A stretch of 19,149 nucleotides of DNA from Sandaracinobacteroides sp031425455 (GTDB lineage Bacteria > Pseudomonadota > Alphaproteobacteria > Sphingomonadales > Sphingomonadaceae). Both the position numbers and the translations under genes were made by a program. Shown piece after piece: positions 5,406 through 12,855 of the stretch. The stretch spans positions 1-19,149 of the forward strand of contig JANPJJ010000124.1 in NCBI GenBank assembly GCA_031425455.1, read 5' to 3'. Numbering within the stretch: the first letter of the stretch is position 1; each line of letters begins with the position of its first letter. A model generated the notes under the pieces. The model did not search any database, was not told where the DNA came from, and was given only the letters and a program-made list of their open reading frames with translations.

Positions 5406-7178
5406 TCAGCCCCGGTTGGCGGCTTCGGCCACGATCAGCCGCGCTTCGGCACCATGGCCGACCGCAACCAGCGCGGCGGCGATGCGGCGCAGATAATCCG
5501 GCGGCACGTCGGACCAGCTGCCTTGAAGCCCGGTCGCCGCCAGCACCATCACGTCGCCCGCGCGGCGCGCCGCAACGGCCCGTTCCAAAGCGCGGGTCCA
5601 GTCGTTGCTGATGGGCACGATCTCGGGGCCGACCTCCCCTCGCCCGAGGCCTGCGAGCCCTGCCGCCAGCAGCTCGGCGCGGTGCTCGGAAACAGTGTCG
5701 GCCCAGTCGCCGAACAGCCCCGCCTGGACCGGCACATTGGGGGCGACTGCGACCAGCTGCGCCCACAGCCGGGACCGCACCCCGGCGTCTGCATCGGCGG
5801 CAGCCGCCCACCAGCGGCTGGCAGGCCCGATGATCCCGGCGGCGACCAGGCTTGCCGCGATGTCGGGGGCATCCCCGGCCAGCGCAGCGGACGGGCGAAG
5901 CCGGGCCGCGGCCGGCGCCGTCGCCAGCTGCCAGCCATAATGTGCCGCCGTTCCAGACGCGGCGCGGCCCCACAGCGCCTTCATGGCCTTCAGGCCCTCG
6001 GCGGGATCTGCCGCGATCTGGGCGGTGCGCAGCTGCCCGCCCGGGCTTGCGCCGGCCTGTGCCGGGTCCAGCGTGGCGGCCTCTGCGGCGAAGATCCGGT
6101 TCAGCTCGGCGCTGCTGACGGCGCCGGTTGCGGCCGCCGCGGGCGCCAGCCCGGCGCGCCGCGCGATCGACTGGCCCGGCAATCGAACCGCCCAGGCCTG
6201 CTGCGCCGGGGTGGCCTTCGCCAGCAATTCCTCCGGCACCTCCAGCCCGGCCGCCGCTGCGAGACCGAGCCGCCAGGCCGAAAGGCTGTCGACCTCGCTC
6301 CATTCCGGATTGGCACCGCGGCGGCCGGCGCCGGTGGCCGAGCCGATTCGTTCGGCGAGCCCGATATCGAATCCGCGCACGTCGCCGCGCCGCCGCAGCC
6401 GGTCGAAAATGCCCGACGCGCCGACTTCGTCGCCCAGCACGGCGAGGCACATCGCATCGATCAATGTCCAGGTGGGCGTTTCGACGAGCGGGCGCGCGAT
6501 CGGCGACAGCGGGCACAGCGCCATCGGGTCGGCGGCGGCCAGCGCGGCCTGCGCCGCGACCGCGAACAGCTGCGGCGTGTAGCGATCGATCGCAACGGCG
6601 GAGACCAGCCGGTGCGCATCGGTGCCGGAGCCCATCGCGGCGAGGGCCGCGCCGCGCGCCGCGACCCAGTCGGCCGGGTTGACCGCAACGGGCGCCGTGG
6701 CGCGGGAGAGCAGCGCACGCTGCAGCAGGATCTGGGCCCAGCGGCTGGCGAGCGGCCCGTCCAGCCGGTTCAAGAGCGTGGCGAGGAAGCGCGCGTCCGA
6801 TCCGGCGAACAGGTCCGCCCCATAGCCCCCGGTCGCCGGCGTCAGCGTGCCGATCAGCTCGGGCTGTCCGATGGGGCCGGCGAGTGCCGCCAGCGGATCG
6901 GGCTGTTCCGTCTCCTCGGGCTCGGGCAGCTCGGCTTCCTCCAGCATCTCCTCGGCGGGATCGAAGCCGGACAGCGACGCCCCGGGAAGCTCGGGCTCCA
7001 GCTGTACGGGGCCTTCGACCGCACCGGGTGCGTTCTCCGGCGGGGCCGGCAGGTCGTCAGGCAGCAGCGACTTGGGCGCACCGCCAGCGGGCGGCGCGGC
7101 TTGTTGCGCCACCAGCGTCGCGGGCGCCAGCAGCAGCACGGCAAGCGCTACGGTACGGGGAATTGCAAGCCTCGGCAT
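5406..7178 (-). CDS. Exported protein of unknown function, Ala-rich helical
   Basis: I do not recognise a named family for this 590-residue protein. It starts with a clear signal peptide (MPRLAIPRTVALAVLLLAPA, then TLVAQQAA), so it is probably periplasmic or secreted. Residues about 30-95 form a Pro/Glu-rich acidic linker with runs such as AEEMLEEAELPEPEETEQPD, likely disordered. From about residue 100 to the end it is Ala/Leu-rich and predicted mostly helical. Regularly spaced helices suggest a TPR- or HEAT-like repeat scaffold, but no repeat consensus is clear by eye. It has few Cys and no obvious catalytic motif. ATG 7178 is chosen because the signal peptide begins there; the longer frame upstream overlaps aroK. 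It diverges from aroK across 21 bases. Confidence 0.8.
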   Translation of the reverse strand: MPRLAIPRTVALAVLLLAPATLVAQQAAPPAGGAPKSLLPDDLPAPPENAPGAVEGPVQLEPELPGASLSGFDPAEEMLEEAELPEPEETEQPDPLAALAGPIGQPELIGTLTPATGGYGADLFAGSDARFLATLLNRLDGPLASRWAQILLQRALLSRATAPVAVNPADWVAARGAALAAMGSGTDAHRLVSAVAIDRYTPQLFAVAAQAALAAADPMALCPLSPIARPLVETPTWTLIDAMCLAVLGDEVGASGIFDRLRRRGDVRGFDIGLAERIGSATGAGRRGANPEWSEVDSLSAWRLGLAAAAGLEVPEELLAKATPAQQAWAVRLPGQSIARRAGLAPAAAATGAVSSAELNRIFAAEAATLDPAQAGASPGGQLRTAQIAADPAEGLKAMKALWGRAASGTAAHYGWQLATAPAAARLRPSAALAGDAPDIAASLVAAGIIGPASRWWAAAADADAGVRSRLWAQLVAVAPNVPVQAGLFGDWADTVSEHRAELLAAGLAGLGRGEVGPEIVPISNDWTRALERAVAARRAGDVMVLAATGLQGSWSDVPPDYLRRIAAALVAVGHGAEARLIVAEAANRG

Positions 7179-7199
7179 GCCGACCCTATAGCGGCGGCC

Positions 7200-7862
7200 G
7201 TGAAGCCTGTGGAAGCCCCCCCCGAAGCGCCCGCCAGGGCCCTCCCGGACGCCCTGCCCGAACCGGCGGCTGCCGGGCTGCGGCCCGAACCGGCGGCCGG
7301 GCTGCGGCCCGGATGGCGGCGCCGGCCGATCGTGCTGGTCGGGCTGATGGGTTCGGGCAAATCCACCGTCGGCAAACGGCTGGCGGCGCGGCTGGGCTGG
7401 CCGTTCGTCGATGCCGATGCCGAGATCGAGGCGGCCGCATCGATGCAGGTGTCGGAAATCTTCGCCCGCTTTGGCGAACCGCATTTCCGCGACGGCGAAC
7501 GACGGGTGATCGCGCGGCTGATCGAGGGCGCGAACGGCAAGTCCCGCCCCTGTGTGATCGCGACCGGGGGCGGTGCCTTCGCCGACGCCGAAACCCGGGC
7601 GTTGATCCTGGCCCGGGGCACGGCCATCTGGCTGGATGCGTCGATCGACACGCTGGTGAGCCGGGTGGTGCGGCGCAACCACCGCCCGCTACTGACCGGC
7701 AAGGACCCGCGCGTGGTGCTGGCCGACCTGCTGGCGCAGCGCGGCCCGGCCTATGCCGAAGCGCCCATTCATGTGGTGTCGGCGAACGGGCCGCACGATA
7801 CGACGGTGGAGGCGATCCTGCATGCCCTGGCGGCACAGGACCGCCAAGGGACGGCTCCATGA
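7200..7862 (+). CDS. aroK: Shikimate kinase with an N-terminal extension
   Basis: AroK phosphorylates shikimate to shikimate 3-phosphate with ATP, step 5 of the chorismate pathway. The nucleoside-kinase fold motifs are present: P-loop GLMGSGKS, the shikimate-binding FVDADAEIE, RFGEPHFRDGERRVI, ATGGGAF, and the lid RNHRPLL. The core is normal, but about 40 Pro/Ala-rich residues precede RRRPIVLVG. Most relatives have a much shorter lead. No ATG is available in frame before the P-loop, so translation probably starts at GTG 7200 (220 residues) or GTG 7209. No convincing ribosome-binding site is seen for either, and the start is the weakest part of the call. The stop overlaps the aroB ATG (ATGA at 7859-7862). 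Confidence 0.92.
   Translation: MKPVEAPPEAPARALPDALPEPAAAGLRPEPAAGLRPGWRRRPIVLVGLMGSGKSTVGKRLAARLGWPFVDADAEIEAAASMQVSEIFARFGEPHFRDGERRVIARLIEGANGKSRPCVIATGGGAFADAETRALILARGTAIWLDASIDTLVSRVVRRNHRPLLTGKDPRVVLADLLAQRGPAYAEAPIHVVSANGPHDTTVEAILHALAAQDRQGTAP
7256..7306 (+). repeat. Imperfect tandem repeat inside the aroK N-terminal extension
   Basis: Unit 1 (7256-7282, 27 bases) and unit 2 (7283-7306, 24 bases) share GCCCGAACCGGCGG and CCGGGCTGCG, differing only by a CTG triplet in unit 1. Both lengths are multiples of three, so the reading frame is kept; the encoded units are EPAAAGLRP and EPAAGLRP. A C8 run at 7216-7223 lies just upstream. This looks like replication-slippage sequence in a dispensable linker. 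Confidence 0.7.
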
Positions 7863-8962
7863 TCGAAGTGACCGTCGGGCTCGGCGCTCGCAGCTATGCC
7901 ATCGCGATCGGCGCCGGCGTGCTGGCAGGGGCCGGCGCCCGCCTTTCGGCGCTTACGCCGGCGCGACGGGTGGCCGTGGTGGCCGACGAGACGGTGGCGG
8001 CACTGCACCTCGCGCGGCTGGCGGACGGGTTGGCAGGGTTCGAGGTGCTCCCGATCGTCCTGCCGCCCGGCGAGGCGACCAAGAGTTTCGCGCAACTGGC
8101 CGGGCTGGTGGACCGGCTGCTGGCGCTGGAAGTCACACGGTCGGACATCGTGATCGCGCTGGGCGGCGGTGTCATCGGGGACCTGACGGGCTTTGCCGCC
8201 GCCATCCTGAAGCGGGGAATGCGCTTCGTGCAGGTGCCGACCACCTTGCTGGCGATGGTGGACAGCTCGGTGGGCGGCAAGACCGGGATCAACACTGCGG
8301 CGGGCAAGAATCTGGTCGGCGCGTTTCACCAGCCTGTCGCAGTGTGGGCCGATCTGGACCTGCTGCAGACGCTGCCGCCGCGCGAAATGAAGGCGGGCTA
8401 TGCCGAAATCGTGAAATACGGCCTGATCTCGGACCCGGCCTTCTATGCCTGGTGCGAGGCCAATGCGGCACAGCTGCTGGCGGGCAACGGCCCGGCGCTG
8501 GCCCATGCCGTGGCGCAGAGCTGCCGCGCCAAGGCCGCAATCGTGGCCGCCGACGAGCGTGAGACCGACGACATCCGGGCGCTGCTGAACCTGGGCCATA
8601 CGTTCGGGCACGCGCTGGAGGCGGAGACGGGTTTTTCCGACCGACTGCTGCACGGCGAGGCGGTGGGCATCGGAATGGCACAGGCGTTCCGCTTTTCGGC
8701 CGCGCGCGGGCTGTGCCCGGCAGTCGATGCCCTGCGGCTGACGCAGCACCTGGAATCGGCCGGCATGATGGCCTGGCCGCGGCAGGCCGGGATCGCGCCC
8801 GACGCTGCGGCACGGCTGGTGGCACATATGGCGCACGACAAGAAGCGGACGACCGACGGGTTGCCCTTCATCCTGGCACGAGGGATCGGCGATACCTATG
8901 TTGCAAAAGATGTGCCGCTGGAGGCGGTGACGAACTTCCTGGCAGAGGATCTTGCCGCATGA
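7859..8962 (+). CDS. aroB: 3-dehydroquinate synthase
   Basis: AroB converts DAHP (3-deoxy-D-arabino-heptulosonate 7-phosphate) to 3-dehydroquinate, step 2 of the chorismate pathway, using NAD+ and a bound divalent metal (Zn or Co). The 367-residue length is normal. The signature run is intact: LGGGVIGDLTGFAAA, then QVPTTLLAMVDSSVGGKTGIN, KNLVGAFHQP and AGYAEIVKYGLI (with a metal-ligand Glu). NLGHTFGHALE and LLHGEAVGIGM supply the two His ligands, and DKKRTTDGLPFIL closes the active site. The ATG overlaps the aroK stop by four bases and its own TGA overlaps the msrB ATG in the same way. aroK-aroB-msrB is thus one tightly coupled transcription unit. Confidence 0.97.
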   Translation: MIEVTVGLGARSYAIAIGAGVLAGAGARLSALTPARRVAVVADETVAALHLARLADGLAGFEVLPIVLPPGEATKSFAQLAGLVDRLLALEVTRSDIVIALGGGVIGDLTGFAAAILKRGMRFVQVPTTLLAMVDSSVGGKTGINTAAGKNLVGAFHQPVAVWADLDLLQTLPPREMKAGYAEIVKYGLISDPAFYAWCEANAAQLLAGNGPALAHAVAQSCRAKAAIVAADERETDDIRALLNLGHTFGHALEAETGFSDRLLHGEAVGIGMAQAFRFSAARGLCPAVDALRLTQHLESAGMMAWPRQAGIAPDAAARLVAHMAHDKKRTTDGLPFILARGIGDTYVAKDVPLEAVTNFLAEDLAA

Positions 8963-9363
8963 CGACCGTGGTCGATTATCCGTTCACCCTCAGCGATGCC
9001 GAATGGCGCACGAGGCTGACGCCGGAGCAGTATCAGGTGATGCGCCACCACGGCACCGAGCGGCCGGGCAGCTGCGGGCTGCTGCGGGAAAAGCGGCCGG
9101 GCACCTTCCGCTGCGCCGGCTGCGGCCAGCCCCTGTTCGAAGGCGGCACCAAGTTCGAAAGCGGCACCGGCTGGCCGAGCTTCGACGCGCCGCTGGAAGG
9201 GGCGCTCGGCGTGACCCGCGATATCAGCCACGGGATGGTGCGCACCGAAGTCCACTGCGCCAACTGTGGCAGTCATATGGGCCATGTATTCCCGGATGGC
9301 CCGCCGCCGACGGGCTTGCGCTATTGCATCAACGGCGTGGCGCTGGCGTTCGACCCGACCTAG
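8959..9363 (+). CDS. msrB: Peptide-methionine (R)-S-oxide reductase
   Basis: MsrB repairs the R-epimer of methionine sulfoxide in proteins using thioredoxin-type reductants. This is a stand-alone 134-residue enzyme. Zn-binding cysteines are in CAGC (52, 55) and CANC (100, 103). The substrate motif GTGWPSFD (69-76) and GSHMGHVFPDG (104-114) are intact, and the catalytic Cys is Cys123 in RYCING. Cys39 in PGSCG may be the recycling cysteine. No signal peptide is seen, so it is cytoplasmic. The start is fixed by the ATGA overlap with aroB. Its TAG stop shares the palindrome CTAG (9360-9363) with the stop of the converging tadA. Linkage to aroKB probably reflects operon packing rather than a shared pathway. 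Confidence 0.96.
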   Translation: MTTVVDYPFTLSDAEWRTRLTPEQYQVMRHHGTERPGSCGLLREKRPGTFRCAGCGQPLFEGGTKFESGTGWPSFDAPLEGALGVTRDISHGMVRTEVHCANCGSHMGHVFPDGPPPTGLRYCINGVALAFDPT

Positions 9364-9809
9364 CGCCGCGCCGAGAAGAAGTCGCGGAGCAGCGTGGCGG
9401 CTTCGGCCTCGCCCACACCGGCCACGATCTCGGGCCTGTGCCGGCTGTGCGCGAAGACACGCGGCCCATGCTCGACACCGCCGCCCTTCGGATCGGAGGC
9501 AGCATAGACCAGCCGCGCGAGCCGCGCTTCGGCGATGGCGGCAGCGCACATTGCACAGGGCTCCAGCGTGACCCACAAGGTGCAGCCCGTCAGCCGTTCC
9601 GAGCGGAGCACCAGCGCTGCGTCGCGCAGCACCAGCATCTCGGCGTGCGCGGTCGGGTCCGGGCGGGTTTTCGTGAGATTATGGCCTTCGGCCAGCACCT
9701 CGCCGCCCGGCCCGGTGAGGACAGCGCCGACTGGCACCTCGCCGACGGCCGCCGCAGCCCGCGCAAGCTCCATCGCCCGCGCCATCAGGGGCGAGGGCGG
9801 GAAGCTCAC
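9360..9809 (-). CDS. tadA: tRNA-specific adenosine deaminase
   Basis: TadA deaminates the wobble adenosine (A34) of tRNA-Arg(ACG) to inosine, an essential modification in most bacteria. The 149-residue protein has the cytidine-deaminase-type zinc site: His55 and Glu57 in HAE, and Cys85 and Cys88 in EPCAMC. GEVPVGAVL (23-31) is also typical. A start at GTG 9809 overlaps the typA stop (GTGA), which favours coupled translation. The alternative is ATG 9785, eight codons later, which would begin MARAMELARAA and still keep the whole domain. It is downstream of typA and converges exactly on msrB. The close homologues guanine deaminase and cytosine deaminase are less likely given the TadA-like N-terminus. 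Confidence 0.92.
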   Translation of the reverse strand: MSFPPSPLMARAMELARAAAAVGEVPVGAVLTGPGGEVLAEGHNLTKTRPDPTAHAEMLVLRDAALVLRSERLTGCTLWVTLEPCAMCAAAIAEARLARLVYAASDPKGGGVEHGPRVFAHSRHRPEIVAGVGEAEAATLLRDFFSARR

Positions 9810-11641
9810 CCTGCTTTCAGCGCGCGGGAGTTGCGCTTGCGCTCGTTCGGATCGAGGTAGCGCTTGCGAATCCGGATGCTGCGTGGAGTCACCTCGACCA
9901 GCTCGTCCTCGTCGATATAGGCGATCGCCTGCTCCAGCGTCAGCCGCTTGGGCGGAGACAGCCGAAGCGCGTCGTCCTTGCCGCTGGCGCGGAAGTTGGT
10001 GAGTTGCTTCGACTTCAGCGGGTTGACCTCGAGATCGTCGGACTTCGCATTTTCGCCCACGACCATCCCAGTATAAACCGCCTCGCCGGGCACCACCATC
10101 AGCTCGCCACGCCCTTCGAGATAGCCCAGCGCATAGCCGACGGCCTCCCCGGTTTCGGTGGAGATCAGCACGCCGTTCTGCCGGCCGGCGATCGGGCCCT
10201 TCCAGGGACCGTATTTGTCGAACAGGCGGTTCATGATGCCGGTGCCGCGCGTGTCCGACAGGAACTCGCCATGATAGCCGATGAGGCCGCGCGACGGCGC
10301 CGAGAAGGTAAGCCGAACCTTGCCGCCGCCCGACGGGCGCATGTCGGTCATCTCGGCCTTGCGCATCGCCATCTTCTCGACAACGGTGCCCGACCAGGCC
10401 TCGTCGACGTCGATCACGACGGTTTCATAGGGCTCGGTACGGTTGTTGGCATCGTCGGTGCGGAAGATCACCCGCGGGCGACCGATCGACAGCTCGAAGC
10501 CTTCGCGCCGCATCGTTTCGATCAGCACGCCCAGCTGCAATTCGCCGCGCCCGGCGACGTCGAAGCTGTCCTTCTCCTCGCTTTCGGTGATCTGGATCGC
10601 GACATTGCCCTCGGATTCCCGCAGCAGCCGGTCGCGGATCATCCGGCTCGTCACCTTGGAACCTTCCTTGCCGGCGAACGGGCTGTCGTTCACCGAAAAG
10701 CGCATCGACAGGGTCGGCGGGTCGATCGGCTGGGCCGGAATCGCCTGCGTGACCGAGATATCGGCGATGGTGTTGGCGACGGTCGCCACCTGAAGGCCGG
10801 CGATCGAGATGATGTCGCCTGCCTGGGCCTCGTCGACCGGCACGCGTTCGAGGCCCCGGAAGGCCAGGATCTTGGTAGCACGGCCGTCCTCGACAGTCGC
10901 GCCCGTCGGGTCGATCGCCCGGATCGGCATGTTCAGCTTCAGCGTGCCGGTCTGGATCCGCCCGGTCAGCACGCGGCCGAGGAACTGGTCGCGATCCAGC
11001 AGCGACACCAGCATCGAGAAGGCGGCGTCCGGATCGGCGGTCGGCGCGCGCACATGGCTGAGGATGGTTTCGAACAGCGGCGACAGATCGCCCGAGCGTA
11101 CCTCGGCGTCCGGCCCGGCATAGCCGTTGCGCCCCGACGCGAACAGCACCGGGAAATCGAGCTGCTCGTCCGAAGCGCCGAGCGCCACGAACAGGTCGAA
11201 CACCTCGTCCAGCACTTCCTGCGGGCGGCCGTCGGGCCGGTCGATCTTGTTGACGACGACGATCGGGCGCAAGCCAAGCGCCAGCGCCTTGGAGGTCACG
11301 AACTTGGTCTGCGGCATCGCCCCTTCGGCGGCGTCCACCAGCAGGATCACGCCGTCCACCATCGAAAGAATACGCTCCACCTCGCCGCCGAAATCGGCGT
11401 GGCCGGGCGTGTCGACGATGTTGATGCGAGTATGCTCTCCGGACGGACTGACCCATTCCACCGAGGTGCATTTGGCCAGGCTGGTGATTCCGCGCTCGCG
11501 CTCCAGGTCGTTCGAATCCATGGCGCGCTCGGCGACGCGCTGGTTGTCGCGGAACGTGCCCGACTGGCGGAACAGCTGGTCCACGAGGGTGGTCTTGCCA
11601 TGGTCGACGTGGGCGATGATCGCCACATTGCGCAGAAGCAT
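9806..11641 (-). CDS. typA: Translational GTPase TypA/BipA
   Basis: TypA (BipA) is an EF-G-like ribosome-binding GTPase involved in 50S assembly and stress or low-temperature growth. The protein has 611 residues, normal for the family. It shows NVAIIAHVDHGKTTL (G1, residues 5-19), RERGIT in switch 1, DTPGHADFGGEV (G3) and NKIDRPDGRP (G4). EF-G-like domains II, III and V follow, then the BipA-specific C-terminal domain (EAVGYALGYLEGRGEL, VYTGMVVGENAKSDDLEVN, LTNFRASGKDD). ATG 11641 matches the family N-terminus MLLRNVAIIAHVDHG, although no strong ribosome-binding site precedes it. An upstream in-frame ATG at 11686 would add an unlikely 15-residue leader. tadA follows with a GTGA overlap. Confidence 0.97.
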   Translation of the reverse strand: MLLRNVAIIAHVDHGKTTLVDQLFRQSGTFRDNQRVAERAMDSNDLERERGITSLAKCTSVEWVSPSGEHTRINIVDTPGHADFGGEVERILSMVDGVILLVDAAEGAMPQTKFVTSKALALGLRPIVVVNKIDRPDGRPQEVLDEVFDLFVALGASDEQLDFPVLFASGRNGYAGPDAEVRSGDLSPLFETILSHVRAPTADPDAAFSMLVSLLDRDQFLGRVLTGRIQTGTLKLNMPIRAIDPTGATVEDGRATKILAFRGLERVPVDEAQAGDIISIAGLQVATVANTIADISVTQAIPAQPIDPPTLSMRFSVNDSPFAGKEGSKVTSRMIRDRLLRESEGNVAIQITESEEKDSFDVAGRGELQLGVLIETMRREGFELSIGRPRVIFRTDDANNRTEPYETVVIDVDEAWSGTVVEKMAMRKAEMTDMRPSGGGKVRLTFSAPSRGLIGYHGEFLSDTRGTGIMNRLFDKYGPWKGPIAGRQNGVLISTETGEAVGYALGYLEGRGELMVVPGEAVYTGMVVGENAKSDDLEVNPLKSKQLTNFRASGKDDALRLSPPKRLTLEQAIAYIDEDELVEVTPRSIRIRKRYLDPNERKRNSRALKAG

Positions 11642-11848
11642 CTGGGGGAATCCGTGTGCGGGAGGAAGGGCGCGCCCATAGCGCATCTGCTGCGATGCAA
11701 CAAGCGCAGCAGGGCCCCGGCATCCCCGCGTCTTTGGCCCGGCCGATCCGGTTGACTTTCAAGGGGGCGCGGGCCAATCCACAGCCGAGTGCCGGGGCCG
11801 GGCGGGGCGGACACCCCGGCAACCTGCGACGCGCAAGAGGACATTTTT
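11642..11848. promoter_or_regulatory. Divergent intergenic region between typA and the RodZ-like gene
   Basis: This 207-base gap must hold promoters for two diverging genes. TTGACT at 11752-11757 resembles a -35 hexamer directed to the right, but no good -10 hexamer stands 16-18 bases further. GCATC/GATGC (11683-11687 and 11694-11698) forms a 5-bp inverted repeat around six bases. A GAATC site (GANTC, the recognition sequence of the alphaproteobacterial methylase CcrM) lies at 11648-11652, next to the typA start. No small gene is convincing here. Confidence 0.35.
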
Positions 11849-12787
11849 GTGGACGACGCGAACGGCGTGCCCCTCGAAGACAGCCCGCCGGTGGAGCCCA
11901 CCGGCAAGAAGCGCGGTGCGGCCGCGCCGCCGCCGCCGCAGACGATCGGCGATGCGCTGCGACGTGCCCGGGAGGCCGCCGGGCTGACGCTGGAGGATGT
12001 GGCGGCGCGGACCAAGGTTCGCCCCGGCATCCTGGGCGCGATCGAGGCCGACGCCCACGACAAGCTTCCCGCGCTCACCTATTCACTGGGGTTCGTGAAG
12101 GCCTTCGCCCGGACCGTCGGGATGGATCCGGCGGCCGCTGCCGAACGCTATCGCCGGGAATCACAGAAAGGCGACCCGGTGCCGACCATGGTCGATCTCC
12201 AGCCGCTGGAGGAGCAGCGCCTGCCCTCCCGGCGGGTGGTGGTGCTGGCGACTGCGGCGCTCGTGCTGGCGCTTGCCTTGTTCTGGGCCTGGGGCGCCGG
12301 CTGGCTGACCCCGCCGCAGCCGGCTTCGCCCGAGACGCCTGTCGACGCTTCGGCCGTCCTCCCCGCGCCTCCTGGCGCTGTGGAGGTCACGCCGGGCGCA
12401 GCGCCCGTCGATGCCTCCATCGATGCCCCTGTCGATCCGGCGGCAGCGGTGACGATCATGGCGAAGGAAGAGGTCTGGCTTCGCATCGCCGATGGCTCCG
12501 AAAGCTTCTTCATGGGCACAATGGCGGCCGGTCAGACCATGATATTGCCGCCCGGCCGCGCCTGGACGCTTCGCACCGGCCGCGCGGGGGCGCTGGACGT
12601 GAAGGTCGGGACCCGCGCCGTGCCGCCGCTCGGCGGACCGGCCGAACAGGTGCGCAACGTGTCGCTGAAGCCCGAGGACCTTCTGGCCCGGCCGGTGCCG
12701 GCGGCGGGCGGGCTTGCCCCGACCGCAAGCCTGAGCACCAATCCGGGCGCGCCGCCGGCTGCCGCACCGCCGCCACCGGCCGGCTGA
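11849..12787 (+). CDS. RodZ-like helix-turn-helix membrane protein
   Basis: This 312-residue bitopic membrane protein has the RodZ architecture. A cytoplasmic HTH of the Xre/HTH_25 type spans about 32-100 (TIGDALRRAREAAGLTLEDV, then ARTKVRPGILGAIE and TYSLGFVKAFAR). One membrane helix lies at about 129-149, followed by a Pro/Ala-rich periplasmic linker and a DUF4115-type domain at 201-275 (EEVWLRIADG, AGQTMILPPG). RodZ links MreB filaments to the cell-wall elongation machinery. GTG 11849 is preferred because AGAGGA lies seven to eight bases upstream; an earlier in-frame GTG at 11789 has no such site. The C-terminus ends in a Pro/Ala tail. cpoB and tilS follow on the same strand. Confidence 0.85.
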   Translation: MDDANGVPLEDSPPVEPTGKKRGAAAPPPPQTIGDALRRAREAAGLTLEDVAARTKVRPGILGAIEADAHDKLPALTYSLGFVKAFARTVGMDPAAAAERYRRESQKGDPVPTMVDLQPLEEQRLPSRRVVVLATAALVLALALFWAWGAGWLTPPQPASPETPVDASAVLPAPPGAVEVTPGAAPVDASIDAPVDPAAAVTIMAKEEVWLRIADGSESFFMGTMAAGQTMILPPGRAWTLRTGRAGALDVKVGTRAVPPLGGPAEQVRNVSLKPEDLLARPVPAAGGLAPTASLSTNPGAPPAAAPPPPAG

Positions 12788-12833
12788 TTCAGCTTGCCGA
12801 AAGCCGTTTTCGCGTTGAACGAGCGCAGCTGAA
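12788..12833 (+). other. Nested inverted repeats between the RodZ-like gene and cpoB
   Basis: TTCAGCT (12788-12794) pairs with AGCTGAA (12827-12833), and inside it CGAAA (12798-12802) pairs with TTTCG (12808-12812). The outer stem begins immediately after the TGA stop. It could reduce transcription into cpoB or protect an mRNA end. A GATTC (GANTC) site overlaps the junction at 12786-12790. No T-run follows. Confidence 0.3.
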
Positions 12834-12855
12834 ACCTGCGAAGGCGTTTGCACCG

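Noticed and set aside
3742..6516. 924-residue open frame extending AstA through the regulator region
   Set aside because: It runs antisense to the Lrp/AsnC gene and into the exported unknown; the AstA family starts at 4782.
5403..7199. Long plus-strand frame fused in frame to AroK, antisense to the exported unknown
   Set aside because: Translation is Arg/Gly/Gln-rich without domains, while the minus strand gives a signal peptide and a coherent protein. High G+C at third positions keeps the opposite frame open.
7216..7223. C8 tract as a proven phase-variation switch for aroK
   Set aside because: aroK is normally essential for prototrophy and one homopolymer in a G+C-rich genome is weak evidence; kept only as a point to check.
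10004..11755. 583-residue plus-strand frame opposite typA
   Set aside because: typA is unmistakable and the antisense translation is His/Arg/Asp-rich with no recognisable fold.
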